Source of the DNA: Wenzhouxiangella sp042310355
GTDB lineage: Bacteria; Pseudomonadota; Gammaproteobacteria; Xanthomonadales; Wenzhouxiangellaceae
DNA: 64,000 nucleotides
Direction of reading: 5' to 3'
NCBI RefSeq assembly: GCF_042310355.1
Contig: NZ_JBHJMR010000002.1
Coordinates: forward strand, 409,328 to 473,327
The notes beneath the pieces were generated by a model. It saw only the letters and a list, made by a program, of their open reading frames with translations. It ran no database searches and had not been told where the DNA came from. The first letter of the stretch is position 1, and each line of letters starts with the position of its first letter. Below, piece after piece: positions 8,954 through 18,343 of the stretch. Both the position numbers and the translations under genes were made by a program.

Positions 8954-10416
8954 GCATTCGCATTCCTTACATCCTGATCCTGCTCGCCGCCGCCTGGCTG
9001 GCATCGCCGGCGATTGCGCAGGAGTCCGAGGCGGCGCAGGCCGAGGCCGAACAGGCTGCGGAAACGGCCGCTCAGAACGAGCCGGACACCGAGGCTGAGC
9101 AGGCCGAACCCGAATCACCGCCCGTGGCAGCCCAGGCCCCTTCGCTTGAGCAGGCCTACCAGCGCGAGTTCGCCTTCCTGCAGGGCCAAAAGCGTGACCT
9201 CGAGCGGCGCATCGCCGAATTCGAGGCAACCAGCGAAGAAGACCTGCAGCAGCTTCAATCGGATATCCGCTCGCTCGAGCGTCGGGTGGTCGAGTTGACC
9301 AGCCGCGGCGATCGTCTCGACGAACAGGTGATCGAGTCCGAGCGCTCGGTCGAGTCGGCACGCGACAACGTCAACCTGCTCGCCAACACGTTCCTCCAGG
9401 CCGAAGCGACCATCGAGGACTGGGAAGCCCCGCAGCTGGAGGGCGACGAGGTGCCGCAGACCGATGACGTGGCGGCGATGTTCGAAACCGTCCGGGAAGA
9501 ACTGGCCCGCCGCGGCGAAGTTCGTCGCGACAGCGGCGAGTTCTTCCTGGCCGACGGCACGCGCGTCGATGGAGAAATCATCCACGTGGGCCGTATCGCC
9601 AGCTACGGAATCAGCGAGCGCGGCGCCGGCGCACTGGCACCGGCCGGCGAGGGCGAACTCAAGCTCTGGAACGAGGAATCGGCGGACGCCGCGCGCGCGC
9701 TGGCGGCCGGGACGGTGGTCTCGCCCCTGCCGATCTTCGTGTACGAAACGCTCAGCTCGGAAGTTGAAGAAAAGGGCGCCAAGGGCGTATTCGAGACCAT
9801 CTCCAGCGGCGGGGTGATCGGCTGGATCATCTTCTTCCTGGGCCTGCTGGCCGCCGTGCTGGTCGCCTTGCGGGCCGTGTTCCTGTGGCGTGCCGGCGCC
9901 TCGACCGGCCGCATTCTCGATGACGTTTCGGCACCGGTTCGTCGCGGTGACCGCGAAGCGGCGCTGTCGATGCTCAAGAAGCGCCAGGGTGCCACCGCCC
10001 GGGTGGTGGCTTCGGCCATCCGCAACCTCGATCGCGATCGCGAACATCTCGAAGACATCGTGTCCGAGTCGATCCTGCACGAGAGCGGCCACCTGAATCG
10101 CTTCGGCTCCTTCATCATGGTGATCGCCGCCGTCTCTCCGCTGCTCGGGCTGCTCGGCACGGTCACCGGCATGATCTCGACCTTCGATGTCATTACCGAG
10201 TTCGGTACCGGCGATCCCAAGCTGCTCTCCGGCGGCATCTCGATCGCCCTGGTGACCACTGAACTGGGTCTGATCGTGGCCATCCCCACGCTGCTGTTCG
10301 GCAACCTGCTCTCGAGCTGGGCCGAGCGCATCAAGGACGACATGGAAAAGGCCACGCTGCGCGTGACCAACCAGTATCTCGAAGCCCGAAGTGAAAGCGA
10401 GCAGGTCAGCGGCTGA
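8950..10416 (+). CDS. Long ExbB/TolQ/MotA-type proton channel protein (TtpC-like)
   Basis: Proton-channel component of the TonB complex in its long form, as in TtpC of Vibrio TonB2-type systems. 488 residues: a signal peptide (ILILLAAAWLASPAIAQ), an acidic Ala/Glu-rich linker, a periplasmic coiled coil (about 65-150), a periplasmic domain, then a membrane helix (about 285-315) and the MotA/TolQ/ExbB core with the hallmark SPLLGLLGTVTGMI and a final helix (GGISIALVTTELGLIVAIPTLL). The extra periplasmic region distinguishes it from ordinary ExbB and is the presumed partner of the DUF3450 protein. The stop overlaps the next ATG by one base. Confidence 0.9.
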   Translation: MSIRIPYILILLAAAWLASPAIAQESEAAQAEAEQAAETAAQNEPDTEAEQAEPESPPVAAQAPSLEQAYQREFAFLQGQKRDLERRIAEFEATSEEDLQQLQSDIRSLERRVVELTSRGDRLDEQVIESERSVESARDNVNLLANTFLQAEATIEDWEAPQLEGDEVPQTDDVAAMFETVREELARRGEVRRDSGEFFLADGTRVDGEIIHVGRIASYGISERGAGALAPAGEGELKLWNEESADAARALAAGTVVSPLPIFVYETLSSEVEEKGAKGVFETISSGGVIGWIIFFLGLLAAVLVALRAVFLWRAGASTGRILDDVSAPVRRGDREAALSMLKKRQGATARVVASAIRNLDRDREHLEDIVSESILHESGHLNRFGSFIMVIAAVSPLLGLLGTVTGMISTFDVITEFGTGDPKLLSGGISIALVTTELGLIVAIPTLLFGNLLSSWAERIKDDMEKATLRVTNQYLEARSESEQVSG

Positions 10417-11024
10417 TGTTCGACGAACTGGTCAATGACTTCCGGTTCTACTTCGAGGTGGGCGGCTACGTCATGCCGCCGCTCGTGCTGGCCACGGTGG
10501 TGCTGTGGTTTGCCATCGGCTACCGGATTGCCGCGCTCAAGCGGGGAAACCTTCGATCGGTGCGGCGAATCATCCAGAAGCACCCCGAAGGTCTCGATCA
10601 CCCGCCCCGCGGCGTGATCGAGAAAGCCATCGAACAGGGCCTGCAGATCGCGCGCTCGCATCACGGTGATCTGCGCCGTCTTCTCGATGACGCCTTCTGG
10701 CCGATCGAGCGCGACGTCAAGCGTTTCCACAAGCTGATCATGACCATTGTCGCCGTCGCCCCCCTGATGGGCCTGCTCGGCACCGTCGTGGGCATGATCG
10801 AAACCTTCGATTCGCTTGGCGACATGTCGCTGTTCGCCCAGTCCGGCGGTATCGCCGGTGGCATTTCCCAGGCGCTGTTCACGACCCAGATGGGCCTGGC
10901 CGTGGCCATTCCCGGCCTGATCGTCGGCGGCCTGCTCGAAAAGCGGGCCGCGGTGATCCGGATCGAGCTGGCCCAGGTCAAGGACATTCTTTGCGCAAGC
11001 GTGCAGAAAGGTAGACCGGCATGA
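10416..11024 (+). CDS. exbB: ExbB-type proton channel protein
   Basis: Second, short ExbB/TolQ homologue of 202 residues. Three membrane helices, with the family signature APLMGLLGTVVGMIETF and the last helix GISQALFTTQMGLAVAIPGL. With ExbD it forms the inner-membrane motor that uses proton flow to drive TonB. Starts on the base shared with the preceding stop and ends in an ATGA overlap with exbD, so coupled expression is likely. Confidence 0.93.
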   Translation: MFDELVNDFRFYFEVGGYVMPPLVLATVVLWFAIGYRIAALKRGNLRSVRRIIQKHPEGLDHPPRGVIEKAIEQGLQIARSHHGDLRRLLDDAFWPIERDVKRFHKLIMTIVAVAPLMGLLGTVVGMIETFDSLGDMSLFAQSGGIAGGISQALFTTQMGLAVAIPGLIVGGLLEKRAAVIRIELAQVKDILCASVQKGRPA

Positions 11025-11431
11025 GATTTCGCGAACGCGCCAATACCGAGCAGGCCGTCGATATTTCGCCCCTGATCGACATGGTGTTCATCCTGCTGAT
11101 CTTTTTCATGGTCTCGACGACCTTCGTCAAGGACATGAAGCTCGATCTCGAGCGCCCCAGCGCCACCAGTTCGGAGCAGGCATCGACCAAGGCCATCCGC
11201 CTCTACATCGACAACAGCGGCGAGACCTGGCTCGACGGTCAGCCGATCCGCACCTGGGTAATCCAGAGCAAGCTGCGCGACATGCTGCAGGGTGCGACTT
11301 CCCAGTCGGTCCTGGTGGTGACCGACAGCAACGTGCCCGCCCAGAAGCTCATCGAAGTGGTCGACCAGGCGCGCCGCTCCGGCGCCGCCGACGTCGGCGT
11401 GGCCACGGTCGAGGAAGCCGGCCGGGGCTGA
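11021..11431 (+). CDS. exbD: ExbD-type biopolymer transport protein
   Basis: ExbD/TolR family, 136 residues: a short cytoplasmic tail, one membrane helix (about 20-40) and a periplasmic domain. The helix starts with ISPLIDMVFILLIFFMVST, including the essential Asp of the motor (DMVF). The periplasmic part has the usual alternate fold ending in the ARRSGAADVGVATVEEA region. It sits between exbB and tonB, matching its role as the stator partner. Confidence 0.93.
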   Translation: MRFRERANTEQAVDISPLIDMVFILLIFFMVSTTFVKDMKLDLERPSATSSEQASTKAIRLYIDNSGETWLDGQPIRTWVIQSKLRDMLQGATSQSVLVVTDSNVPAQKLIEVVDQARRSGAADVGVATVEEAGRG

Positions 11432-11453
11432 CCTAAACACAGGAGTACGACGC

Positions 11454-12083
11454 ATGACTTCAGAAATCAGGAAATGGACCTACGGCCTGGCCTTCATGGT
11501 GATCGGCTCGGTGCTGATCATCGGCACCTTGCTGATGATCAACCGCCTGGCCAAGGGACCGGAAGCCCAGGAACTGACCAAGCAGACCAGCTTCAGTGTC
11601 GAGCGCAAGCCCGAACCGCCGAAGAAAGTGGTCAAGCGCGAACAGCCCGAGCCGCGACGCTCGCGCGACGTCAATCCGCCGATGGTCGACCTCGACACCT
11701 CGCTGTCGGGTATCGACATGGGCATCCCGGGTGTGACGGCCGACGACCTTGGCAGCCTGCGCGACGATCTGCTCGGCGACACCCAGGACGTGGTCATGAC
11801 CGACGATTCGGTCGACCAGCCGCCGCGACCGACGCGCCAGACGCCGCTGCCGTATCCATCGTCTGCGCGCAAGCAGGGCGTGGAGGGCTACGTCGTCCTC
11901 TCGCTGCTGATCAGCGCCGCCGGCGAGATCGAGAAGGTCCAGGTGCTCGAATCCAGTCACGAAGGATTGTTCGAGGAAGCGGCCGTTCAGGGCGTGCGCA
12001 ACTGGCGTTTCGATCCAGCCCAGTACCAGGGGCGCAACGTTCGGGTCTGGGCCAAGCAGCGCATCCGATTCGATCTGAGCTGA
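11454..12083 (+). CDS. tonB: TonB energy transducer
   Basis: TonB family protein of 209 residues. One N-terminal membrane helix (about 10-30), a Pro/Lys/Arg-rich linker (RKPEPPKKVVKREQPEPR) and a C-terminal TonB domain (about 125-209) with PLPYPSSARKQGVEGYV and the closing VRNWRFDP segment that docks onto the TonB box of receptors. Preceded by an AGGAG ribosome site 22 bases after exbD. It most likely energises the receptor encoded at the end of the same operon. Confidence 0.93.
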   Translation: MTSEIRKWTYGLAFMVIGSVLIIGTLLMINRLAKGPEAQELTKQTSFSVERKPEPPKKVVKREQPEPRRSRDVNPPMVDLDTSLSGIDMGIPGVTADDLGSLRDDLLGDTQDVVMTDDSVDQPPRPTRQTPLPYPSSARKQGVEGYVVLSLLISAAGEIEKVQVLESSHEGLFEEAAVQGVRNWRFDPAQYQGRNVRVWAKQRIRFDLS

Positions 12084-12108
12084 GCACTCGCAGGAGATAC
12101 CCGAATCC

Positions 12109-13293
12109 ATGAAGGGGCTTCGCACATTGTGGCTACTGCTGATCCTGTCTCTGTCGGCGACGGCCCTGGCGCAGGAGGAGACCGCTTCGGCGCCTGAAGA
12201 CGAGGTGGATCGTCTGTCACTCGCTGCCATGTTGATCGGCGACGGCAACTACGAGCGTGCGCGCGTCGTATTGGCCGGTGTCGACGAGCGCGAGAACCCC
12301 GAGCTCGACAAGGTCCGGTATCACAGCCTCGACGGCCTGGTCGCCCTCAATCTGGACGAACTCGCCCGGGCGGAGGCCGCCTTCGAGCGTGCGCTGGAGG
12401 CCGGCAAGGAACGCGAGGAGCCGCCGCCGGACGTGATCTGGCTATACCTGGCCCAGGCCCGCTTCGGCCAGGAGGACTACCCGGGCACCCTCGAGGCACT
12501 CGATGGTGCCAGCACCGAGACGACCGAGCTGGCCTCGGTCTACCAGATGCGCGCACGCTCGCACTGGCAGATGGGTGATCTCGAGTCGGCCTGGCAAGTA
12601 TTTTCGAAGGGCGCGGCGCGCTTCCCGGACCGGGCCGGAGACTTCACGCGCCAGCAGGTCTTTTTGCTGGTGGAGCGAGGGCTCTATCAGGAAGCGGCCG
12701 CCCTCGGGCAGCGCTTCCTGGCCGAGGGGGAGGCGACGGTCGACGACGCTGTGACCATCGGCAATGCGCTGCGCGAGGCCGGGCAGACAGACAAGGCGCT
12801 TCGGATTCTCGAGGCTGCCCGCCTGGAAGACGGCGACAACATCCGACTGGCTCGCGTACTGGCGCAGACCTGGCTGGATCGGGATCACGTCCTGCCGGCG
12901 GCCAACATCCTTCACGATGCCGCGCGCCTGGATCCGGCGCTGATGTCCGAGGCAGCCGAGCTCTATCGCCGCGCCGGCTGGCTGATGCAGGCGCTCACGC
13001 TCAACGCCCGGGTCATCGATCAGGCGAAAAAACTCAAGCAGCGCCTGGCCATCTTCATCGAGCTGGGGCGCTTCGACCAGGCCGCCGGCATGGAGTCGGA
13101 CCTGGTCCGAACCGGGTTGCTCAATGATGAAAACATTCGCTATGCGCTGGCCTATGCGCTGTTCAAGACCGGCCGCTACGAGCAGGCCGAGACCCACCTG
13201 AGCCTGCTGACGCAGAACGAGCTTTTCCGCAAGGCCAACGAGCTACGGCGAGCCATGGAACAGTGCCGCGACGAGCCGTGGCTGTGCGGCTGA
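12109..13293 (+). CDS. Periplasmic TPR protein of the TonB operon
   Basis: 394 residues with a signal peptide (LLLILSLSATALAQ) and tetratricopeptide-like helical repeats through most of the chain (for example ALEAGKEREEPPPDVIWLYL, RARSHWQMGDLESAWQVF, ALFKTGRYEQAETHLSLL). TPR proteins at this position are regular members of TtpC-type TonB operons and are thought to stabilise the periplasmic part of the machine. The short gap and shared strand put it in the same operon as tonB and the receptor. It ends with two cysteines (CRDEPWLCG) that could form a disulfide. Confidence 0.85.
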   Translation: MKGLRTLWLLLILSLSATALAQEETASAPEDEVDRLSLAAMLIGDGNYERARVVLAGVDERENPELDKVRYHSLDGLVALNLDELARAEAAFERALEAGKEREEPPPDVIWLYLAQARFGQEDYPGTLEALDGASTETTELASVYQMRARSHWQMGDLESAWQVFSKGAARFPDRAGDFTRQQVFLLVERGLYQEAAALGQRFLAEGEATVDDAVTIGNALREAGQTDKALRILEAARLEDGDNIRLARVLAQTWLDRDHVLPAANILHDAARLDPALMSEAAELYRRAGWLMQALTLNARVIDQAKKLKQRLAIFIELGRFDQAAGMESDLVRTGLLNDENIRYALAYALFKTGRYEQAETHLSLLTQNELFRKANELRRAMEQCRDEPWLCG

Positions 13294-13318
13294 TACGCAA
13301 ATGATTTCGAGGTTATTG

Positions 13319-16300
13319 ATGATGACGCCTGGGCGATTCAAGGCTGCCCGTCTTGCGGTGCTGCTGATCCTGTTCGTCGCGACATCCGCCGTGGCCCAGG
13401 ACGATACGGCGGCCGATATCAGTGTGCTCGTGTTCGCCGACGGCCGGCCGGTGCCCGGGCTTCGCATCGAAATCGGCGAGCAGTTTGGCCTGACTGACAG
13501 TGACGGTGCCTGGCGCGGCCAGGTCGAACCCGGCCGCACACGCCTGGCCGTTTACGAATACGCCCTGGCCCTGGCTGCCCTGCCGCTGGAAGTGCACGAG
13601 GGCGAAGTCGCCCGGTACATCATCACCCTGACCGGCCCCGATCGCCGGGCCCAGGTCAGCATCGAGAGTTCCCACGAGGAAGGACAGCAGGCGCCGCGGC
13701 GCGGAACGCCGGAAGCGCCGTCGGGCGAGCAGGGCAGCGGTCTGCTCGTCGGTCGCGTCGTCTCGACCGAAGACGGCTCGCCGGTGACCGGCGCACGGGT
13801 GTTCGTCAGCGGAACCCCGGTCGAGGCCCGCACCGACGAGGACGGTCAGTTCAGCGTTGAAGTGCCCACCGGCGAATACGCCGTGTCCGTTCTGCACAGC
13901 GAGTTCGCCACGCGCACGGTCGACGGCGTTGCCATACGCGATGACGACGAGACCCGGCGCGACTTCGAATTGCCGCCGTCCGGTCTTGAACTGGCCGAGT
14001 ACGTGGTGGTCGAGCCCTACATCGAGGGCAGCGTAACCTCGGTAATTGCGGAACAGCGCGAAACCTCGGGGGTTTCCAATATCATCGGCACCGAGCAGTT
14101 CTCGCGCGCCGGTGACGGTGATGCAGGCAGCGCGTTGGCCCGCGTGACGGGCCTGACCCTGGTCGGCGGGGAGTTCATCTTCATTCGCGGTCTCGGCGAG
14201 CGCTACTCGAGCACCCTGCTCAACGGCGCCAACGTGCCCAGCCCCGACCCCACGCGCAAGGTCGTTCCGCTCGACCTGTTTCCGACCGGCGTGATCGAAT
14301 CGATCCGCGTCCAGAAGAGTTATTCGCCGGATCTGCCCGGGGATTTCGGCGGGGGTGTTGTCGAGATTCGCACCCGCGGCATCCCCGAAGAGGATTTCCT
14401 GAAGATGAGCCTGTCGCTCGGCGGTCGGGACGGCACGACCTTCGAGGACGGCTTGACCTACGAAGGCGGCGGCCGCGACTTCCTGGGCATGGACGACGGA
14501 ACACGTGAGCTACCGTCGGTGCTCGCCGAGGCCCTGGACGACGGGGGGTCGCTGGCTGCTGCAGGGCCATTCAATCCTGACGGACTGCCGCCTGAAGAGC
14601 TCGAAAGGCTCGGCGAGTCCTTCCCGGTCATCTACGAAGCGGACCGCGAGGAGGTCCGGCCGGACCTGGGGGTGTCGGTCGAAGGCGGCAAGTTGTTCGA
14701 GTTCAACGACGACTGGACGGCGGGCATCACCACCGCGGTGATGTGGTCGGATTCCTACCAGTCGCGCACCGAAGAACGTCGTAGCTTCATTCCTCTGGGT
14801 GACGGCAGCCTGCGATCCAATGACGACTACGAGATCGAGCGTTCCACCCGGGACATCGAACTCAGCGGTTTCCTCACCGCCGGCCTCGAATACGCCGATA
14901 ACCACCGCATCGACCTGACCTCCATGCTCCTCAGGCAGACCCAGGACGAAACCTCCATCCAGGAAGGCTTCAACCTTGACGAGGACGGAATCGTTCGGTT
15001 TACCGAACTGGAGTGGGAAGAGCGTGATCTGCTTTCCCACCAGCTGCGCGGGGAACACACGTTCGGGTTTCTTGGCGACACCCTGCTGGAGTGGGATTAC
15101 GCCGATTCGCGCGCACGCCGTGACGTGCCCGATCAGCGCCGCTATCGATACGATCCGGACAACGAATCCGATTTCATCTTTTCGCGTCGTTCCGACAATC
15201 TCGTTCGGCGCTTCTCCAAGCTAAAGGACGAGGCGACCGATTACGGTATCGACCTGAACGTGCCGTTCGGCTTCGACTGGCTGACGGGCAACGTCAGTTT
15301 CGGCGCTCGGCGCCTGGACAAGTCGCGCGACTCCAGCATCCGACGCTTCCAGTTCGATGGCACGAGCCGTCTGCCTTTCGATATACGCCGAGACGAGAAC
15401 CCCGAAGCGTTCCTGAACCCGGAGTTCATCGGTCCGAACGGCCTGGTGATCAAGGACGCCACGCGCGAGACGGACAACTACACGGCATTGCTCGAAGTCG
15501 ATGCCCGTTACGCCAATCTCGACATGACCTTCTTCGAACGCCTGCGCCTGACCGGCGGCGTTCGCGTCGAGGACTGGGAGCAGAGCGCGACGACGTTCGA
15601 GTTACTCAATCCGAATGCGACCCCGGTTGTTGCCGAGCTTTCCGATGAAGACCGGCTTCCGGCATTTTCGGCGACCTGGTACATGACCGAGAACCAGCAG
15701 ATTCGTGCCAGCTATGCCGAAACGATCGTGCGTCCGGACTTCAAGGAGCTCTCGCCGGCCCCGTTCACCGACCCGGTACTCAACCGCGAGGTGGTCGGCA
15801 ACGCGAATCTGGTGCCGTCGCAAGTCGAACACATGGATGTGCGCTGGGAATACTATCCCGAGCCTTCAGAGTTGATTTCGCTCGGGTTCTTCTACAAGTC
15901 CATCCTCGACCCGATCGAAGTGACCGTCGAAGCCGGGGTCGAACAACGCCTGACCTTTGCCAATGCCGACGAGGCCGATAACTTCGGCGCGGAACTGGAG
16001 TGGCGAAAGAGTCTCGGCTTTTTTGGCGACTTTCTCGGCAAGGAAGCGGTCTGGGACAGGCTCTACGTTGCGGGGAACTACTCCTGGATCGAGTCCGAGA
16101 TATTCATCGAGGATCTCGGCATCCTGACCAACGCAACCCGCCCCTTGCAGGGCCAGTCGCCCTATGTGGCCAACTTCCAGATCGGCTATGACGACGAGGA
16201 ACGGGACTTGTCCGCCACCCTACTGTTCAACACCGTGGGCGAGCGCATTGTCGAAGTCGGCGTGCTCGGTGCCCCGGACAAGTACGAGCAGCCGGCGCCC

Positions 16301-16465
16301 GAACTCGACCTGGTGCTTCGATGGCGCTGGCTCGACCTGTTCGACTTCAAGGCGGAGTTCGGCAACCTGCTCGATTCCGAGTTCGAAGTGCGACAGGGCG
16401 AAGAAATCACGCAACGCTACAAGCGCGGCCGGGAGTTCAGCCTGGGAGCGAGCTGGGAGTTCTGA
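13319..16465 (+). CDS. TonB-dependent outer-membrane receptor
   Basis: Outer-membrane active-transport receptor, about 1048 residues. I start it at the ATG at 13319, which has GAGG six bases upstream and opens a signal peptide (LAVLLILFVATSAVAQ); an ATG at 13301 is the alternative. Two carboxypeptidase-regulatory-like beta domains (about 30-105 and 140-220) precede the plug, which contains GTEQFSRAGDGDAGSALAR, IRGLGERYSSTLLNGA and GGGVVEIRTRGIPE. The remainder is a 22-strand barrel ending in an aromatic residue (SLGASWEF). The substrate is not evident; the Pho-type promoter of the operon suggests a phosphorus-containing ligand. Confidence 0.92.
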   Translation: MMTPGRFKAARLAVLLILFVATSAVAQDDTAADISVLVFADGRPVPGLRIEIGEQFGLTDSDGAWRGQVEPGRTRLAVYEYALALAALPLEVHEGEVARYIITLTGPDRRAQVSIESSHEEGQQAPRRGTPEAPSGEQGSGLLVGRVVSTEDGSPVTGARVFVSGTPVEARTDEDGQFSVEVPTGEYAVSVLHSEFATRTVDGVAIRDDDETRRDFELPPSGLELAEYVVVEPYIEGSVTSVIAEQRETSGVSNIIGTEQFSRAGDGDAGSALARVTGLTLVGGEFIFIRGLGERYSSTLLNGANVPSPDPTRKVVPLDLFPTGVIESIRVQKSYSPDLPGDFGGGVVEIRTRGIPEEDFLKMSLSLGGRDGTTFEDGLTYEGGGRDFLGMDDGTRELPSVLAEALDDGGSLAAAGPFNPDGLPPEELERLGESFPVIYEADREEVRPDLGVSVEGGKLFEFNDDWTAGITTAVMWSDSYQSRTEERRSFIPLGDGSLRSNDDYEIERSTRDIELSGFLTAGLEYADNHRIDLTSMLLRQTQDETSIQEGFNLDEDGIVRFTELEWEERDLLSHQLRGEHTFGFLGDTLLEWDYADSRARRDVPDQRRYRYDPDNESDFIFSRRSDNLVRRFSKLKDEATDYGIDLNVPFGFDWLTGNVSFGARRLDKSRDSSIRRFQFDGTSRLPFDIRRDENPEAFLNPEFIGPNGLVIKDATRETDNYTALLEVDARYANLDMTFFERLRLTGGVRVEDWEQSATTFELLNPNATPVVAELSDEDRLPAFSATWYMTENQQIRASYAETIVRPDFKELSPAPFTDPVLNREVVGNANLVPSQVEHMDVRWEYYPEPSELISLGFFYKSILDPIEVTVEAGVEQRLTFANADEADNFGAELEWRKSLGFFGDFLGKEAVWDRLYVAGNYSWIESEIFIEDLGILTNATRPLQGQSPYVANFQIGYDDEERDLSATLLFNTVGERIVEVGVLGAPDKYEQPAPELDLVLRWRWLDLFDFKAEFGNLLDSEFEVRQGEEITQRYKRGREFSLGASWEF

Positions 16466-16468
16466 TCC

Positions 16469-16524
16469 CTGTCAAGAATCGGTCATGTTCGAGTCATGGG
16501 ACTGACACCGACGATCAATACGAT
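16469..16524 (+). promoter_or_regulatory. Candidate PhoB box and promoter
   Basis: GTCA at 16471, 16482 and 16493 and GACA at 16504 form four half-sites with an exact 11-base period, beginning with CTGTCA as in the classical Pho box. A -10-like TACGAT starts at 16519, again 15 bases after the GACA half-site, just as in the promoter at 8074-8118. It lies in the 119-base gap between the receptor and the secreted protein, so the latter has its own promoter. Confidence 0.65.
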
Positions 16525-16584
16525 GAGCACGATGACGGTAGTTCATCGTCCTTCACTCGCTAAACGAAAGCAGAGGAAACAAGC

Positions 16585-18270
16585 ATGCTCAAGAATATGA
16601 AGCGCAACTTGCTGGCGCTGGCGGCCGGATCCATGGTGATCGGCTCGGCCAACGCCTTTGTTGTCAACGAACAGTTCACCGGTAACTACAACGAAGCGGG
16701 CAAAGACGGTCGCGGCCTGATCCTGGACATCATCGACGGCGGTGAGCAGGAATTCGGCAACGGCGTCGTTGCCCAGTGGTTCACCTTCCGCGACGGCGCA
16801 CCGCTGTGGCTGGTTGCCTCCGGCTCGATCGACCAGAACACCAACACGGCCGAACTGCAATTCCTGGAAGTCGAAGGCGGAACCTTCGGTCCCGACTTCG
16901 TCAGTGACGACGCCTCGAACATTTCCTGGGGCACGGGCACGCTCACCTTCAACAGCTGCAATTCCGTTTCCCTGGACTACAACGGCAACGACGGCACGGG
17001 TTCGCTCGACCTTCAGCCGGTCATTCAGGGCGGCGACTGTGTCGTTGAGCAGGAATTCTCGAGCTGCCCGAGCTTTGCTTCGGCCGGTCCGCTGGAAGGC
17101 AGCTGCATCGTCGGCGGTGAAGTCAACAACGACATCATGCTGAGCAACGAGATCACCTGGCTGATCCAGGGCCAGCTGGTCATCAACGACGGTGCTTCGC
17201 TCACCATCCAGCCCAACGCCGAACTCATCGGGGGCACGCTCGGCGACACCGACACCCTGATCGTCAAGCAGGGCGGTCAGGTCTTCGCCGAAGGCACGGC
17301 CAACAACCCGATCATCATGCGCGGCCCGGATGCCGCCACGCGCGCCGAATGGGGCGGTGTGGTCATCAACGGCTTCGCCCCGATCAACGGTTGCTCGGAA
17401 GGCACCGATCCCTGCACCGCGCAGGGCGAAGGCAACTCCGGCACCTACGGCGGCAACGACCCGCACGACAACAGTGGCGTGATGCGCTACGTCGTGGTTT
17501 CGAACGCCGGCCGTCAGTTCAGCGAAGAGAACGAGCTCAACGGTATCGCTTTCCAGGGCGTCGGTGACGGCACCACGGTCGAGTACATCCAGGTTCACCT
17601 GAACGAAGATGACGGCGTCGAGTTCTTCGGCGGCACGGTCAACGCCAGGTACCTGGTCCTGACCGGCATCGGCGACGACAGCCTCGACTGGACGCAGGGC
17701 TGGCAGGGCAAGGCCCAGTACGTCCTGGCCAAGGACTACATCGACAACGGCGACCAGGGCATCGAAGCCGACAACAACGGCGACGCCAACGACTCCGAGC
17801 CGCGCGCCAAGCCGATGCTGGCCAACATGACCTACATCGGGCAGTCCAACACCGATATCGGCATCCTGCTGCGTGAAGGCACCGGCGCCAACATCGCCAA
17901 CACCGTCGTGACCGGCTTCGGCGAGTTCTGCCTCGACATCGACAACGAGTCGACCTTCCAGAACGAAGAGAACCTGACCATCGAAAACAGCGTTGTCGGC
18001 GGCTGCGGTGCCACCTTCAGCGAAGATGGCGAAGACCTGTTCAGCGTCGCAGACTGGTTCTTCAGCTTCCCGGGCAACGTCGAAGCCGACCCGAACCTGA
18101 ACAACTACGTCCCGAACGCCAGCTCGCCGGCGATCGGCATCGGCGCGGTTCCGTTCGAAGACGACTTCTTCGACAACGTCGACTACGCCGGCGCGATTCG
18201 CAGTGCCGACGCTGACTGGACCAAGGGCTGGACGGTCGGTCTCGACCGCAACGCTCCGCTGGGCCAGTAA
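16585..18270 (+). CDS. Secreted beta-helix-like protein, downstream partner of the TonB receptor
   Basis: 561 residues, clear signal peptide (LLALAAGSMVIGSANA) and an AGAGGAAA ribosome site. I do not know its biochemical function. The N-terminal domain (about 25-150) has paired cysteines (FNSC, GGDC). The rest reads as a right-handed beta-helix with short hydrophobic rungs (ITWLIQGQLVINDG, LTIQPNAELIGG, NNPIIMRGP) and Asp/Asn-rich turns (YGGNDPHDNSG, DNNGDANDSE), resembling calcium-binding surface proteins. Codon use is very clean, as for a highly expressed gene. Its Pho-type promoter and position behind the receptor suggest that it captures or processes the ligand. It has no membrane anchor. 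Confidence 0.75.
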   Translation: MLKNMKRNLLALAAGSMVIGSANAFVVNEQFTGNYNEAGKDGRGLILDIIDGGEQEFGNGVVAQWFTFRDGAPLWLVASGSIDQNTNTAELQFLEVEGGTFGPDFVSDDASNISWGTGTLTFNSCNSVSLDYNGNDGTGSLDLQPVIQGGDCVVEQEFSSCPSFASAGPLEGSCIVGGEVNNDIMLSNEITWLIQGQLVINDGASLTIQPNAELIGGTLGDTDTLIVKQGGQVFAEGTANNPIIMRGPDAATRAEWGGVVINGFAPINGCSEGTDPCTAQGEGNSGTYGGNDPHDNSGVMRYVVVSNAGRQFSEENELNGIAFQGVGDGTTVEYIQVHLNEDDGVEFFGGTVNARYLVLTGIGDDSLDWTQGWQGKAQYVLAKDYIDNGDQGIEADNNGDANDSEPRAKPMLANMTYIGQSNTDIGILLREGTGANIANTVVTGFGEFCLDIDNESTFQNEENLTIENSVVGGCGATFSEDGEDLFSVADWFFSFPGNVEADPNLNNYVPNASSPAIGIGAVPFEDDFFDNVDYAGAIRSADADWTKGWTVGLDRNAPLGQ

Positions 18271-18315
18271 GAAAAAGCTTCAAGCTTCACAGACAGACCC
18301 ATTGCAGCACCTTTC

Positions 18316-18343
18316 GGCCCCGCTTCGGCGGGGCCTTCTTTTT
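18316..18343 (+). terminator. Rho-independent terminator after the secreted protein gene
   Basis: Perfect 8-bp stem GGCCCCGC / GCGGGGCC with a TTCG loop, followed by TTCTTTTT. It closes the plus-strand unit and abuts the convergent GGDEF-EAL gene, whose stop codon lies in the T tract. Confidence 0.9.
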
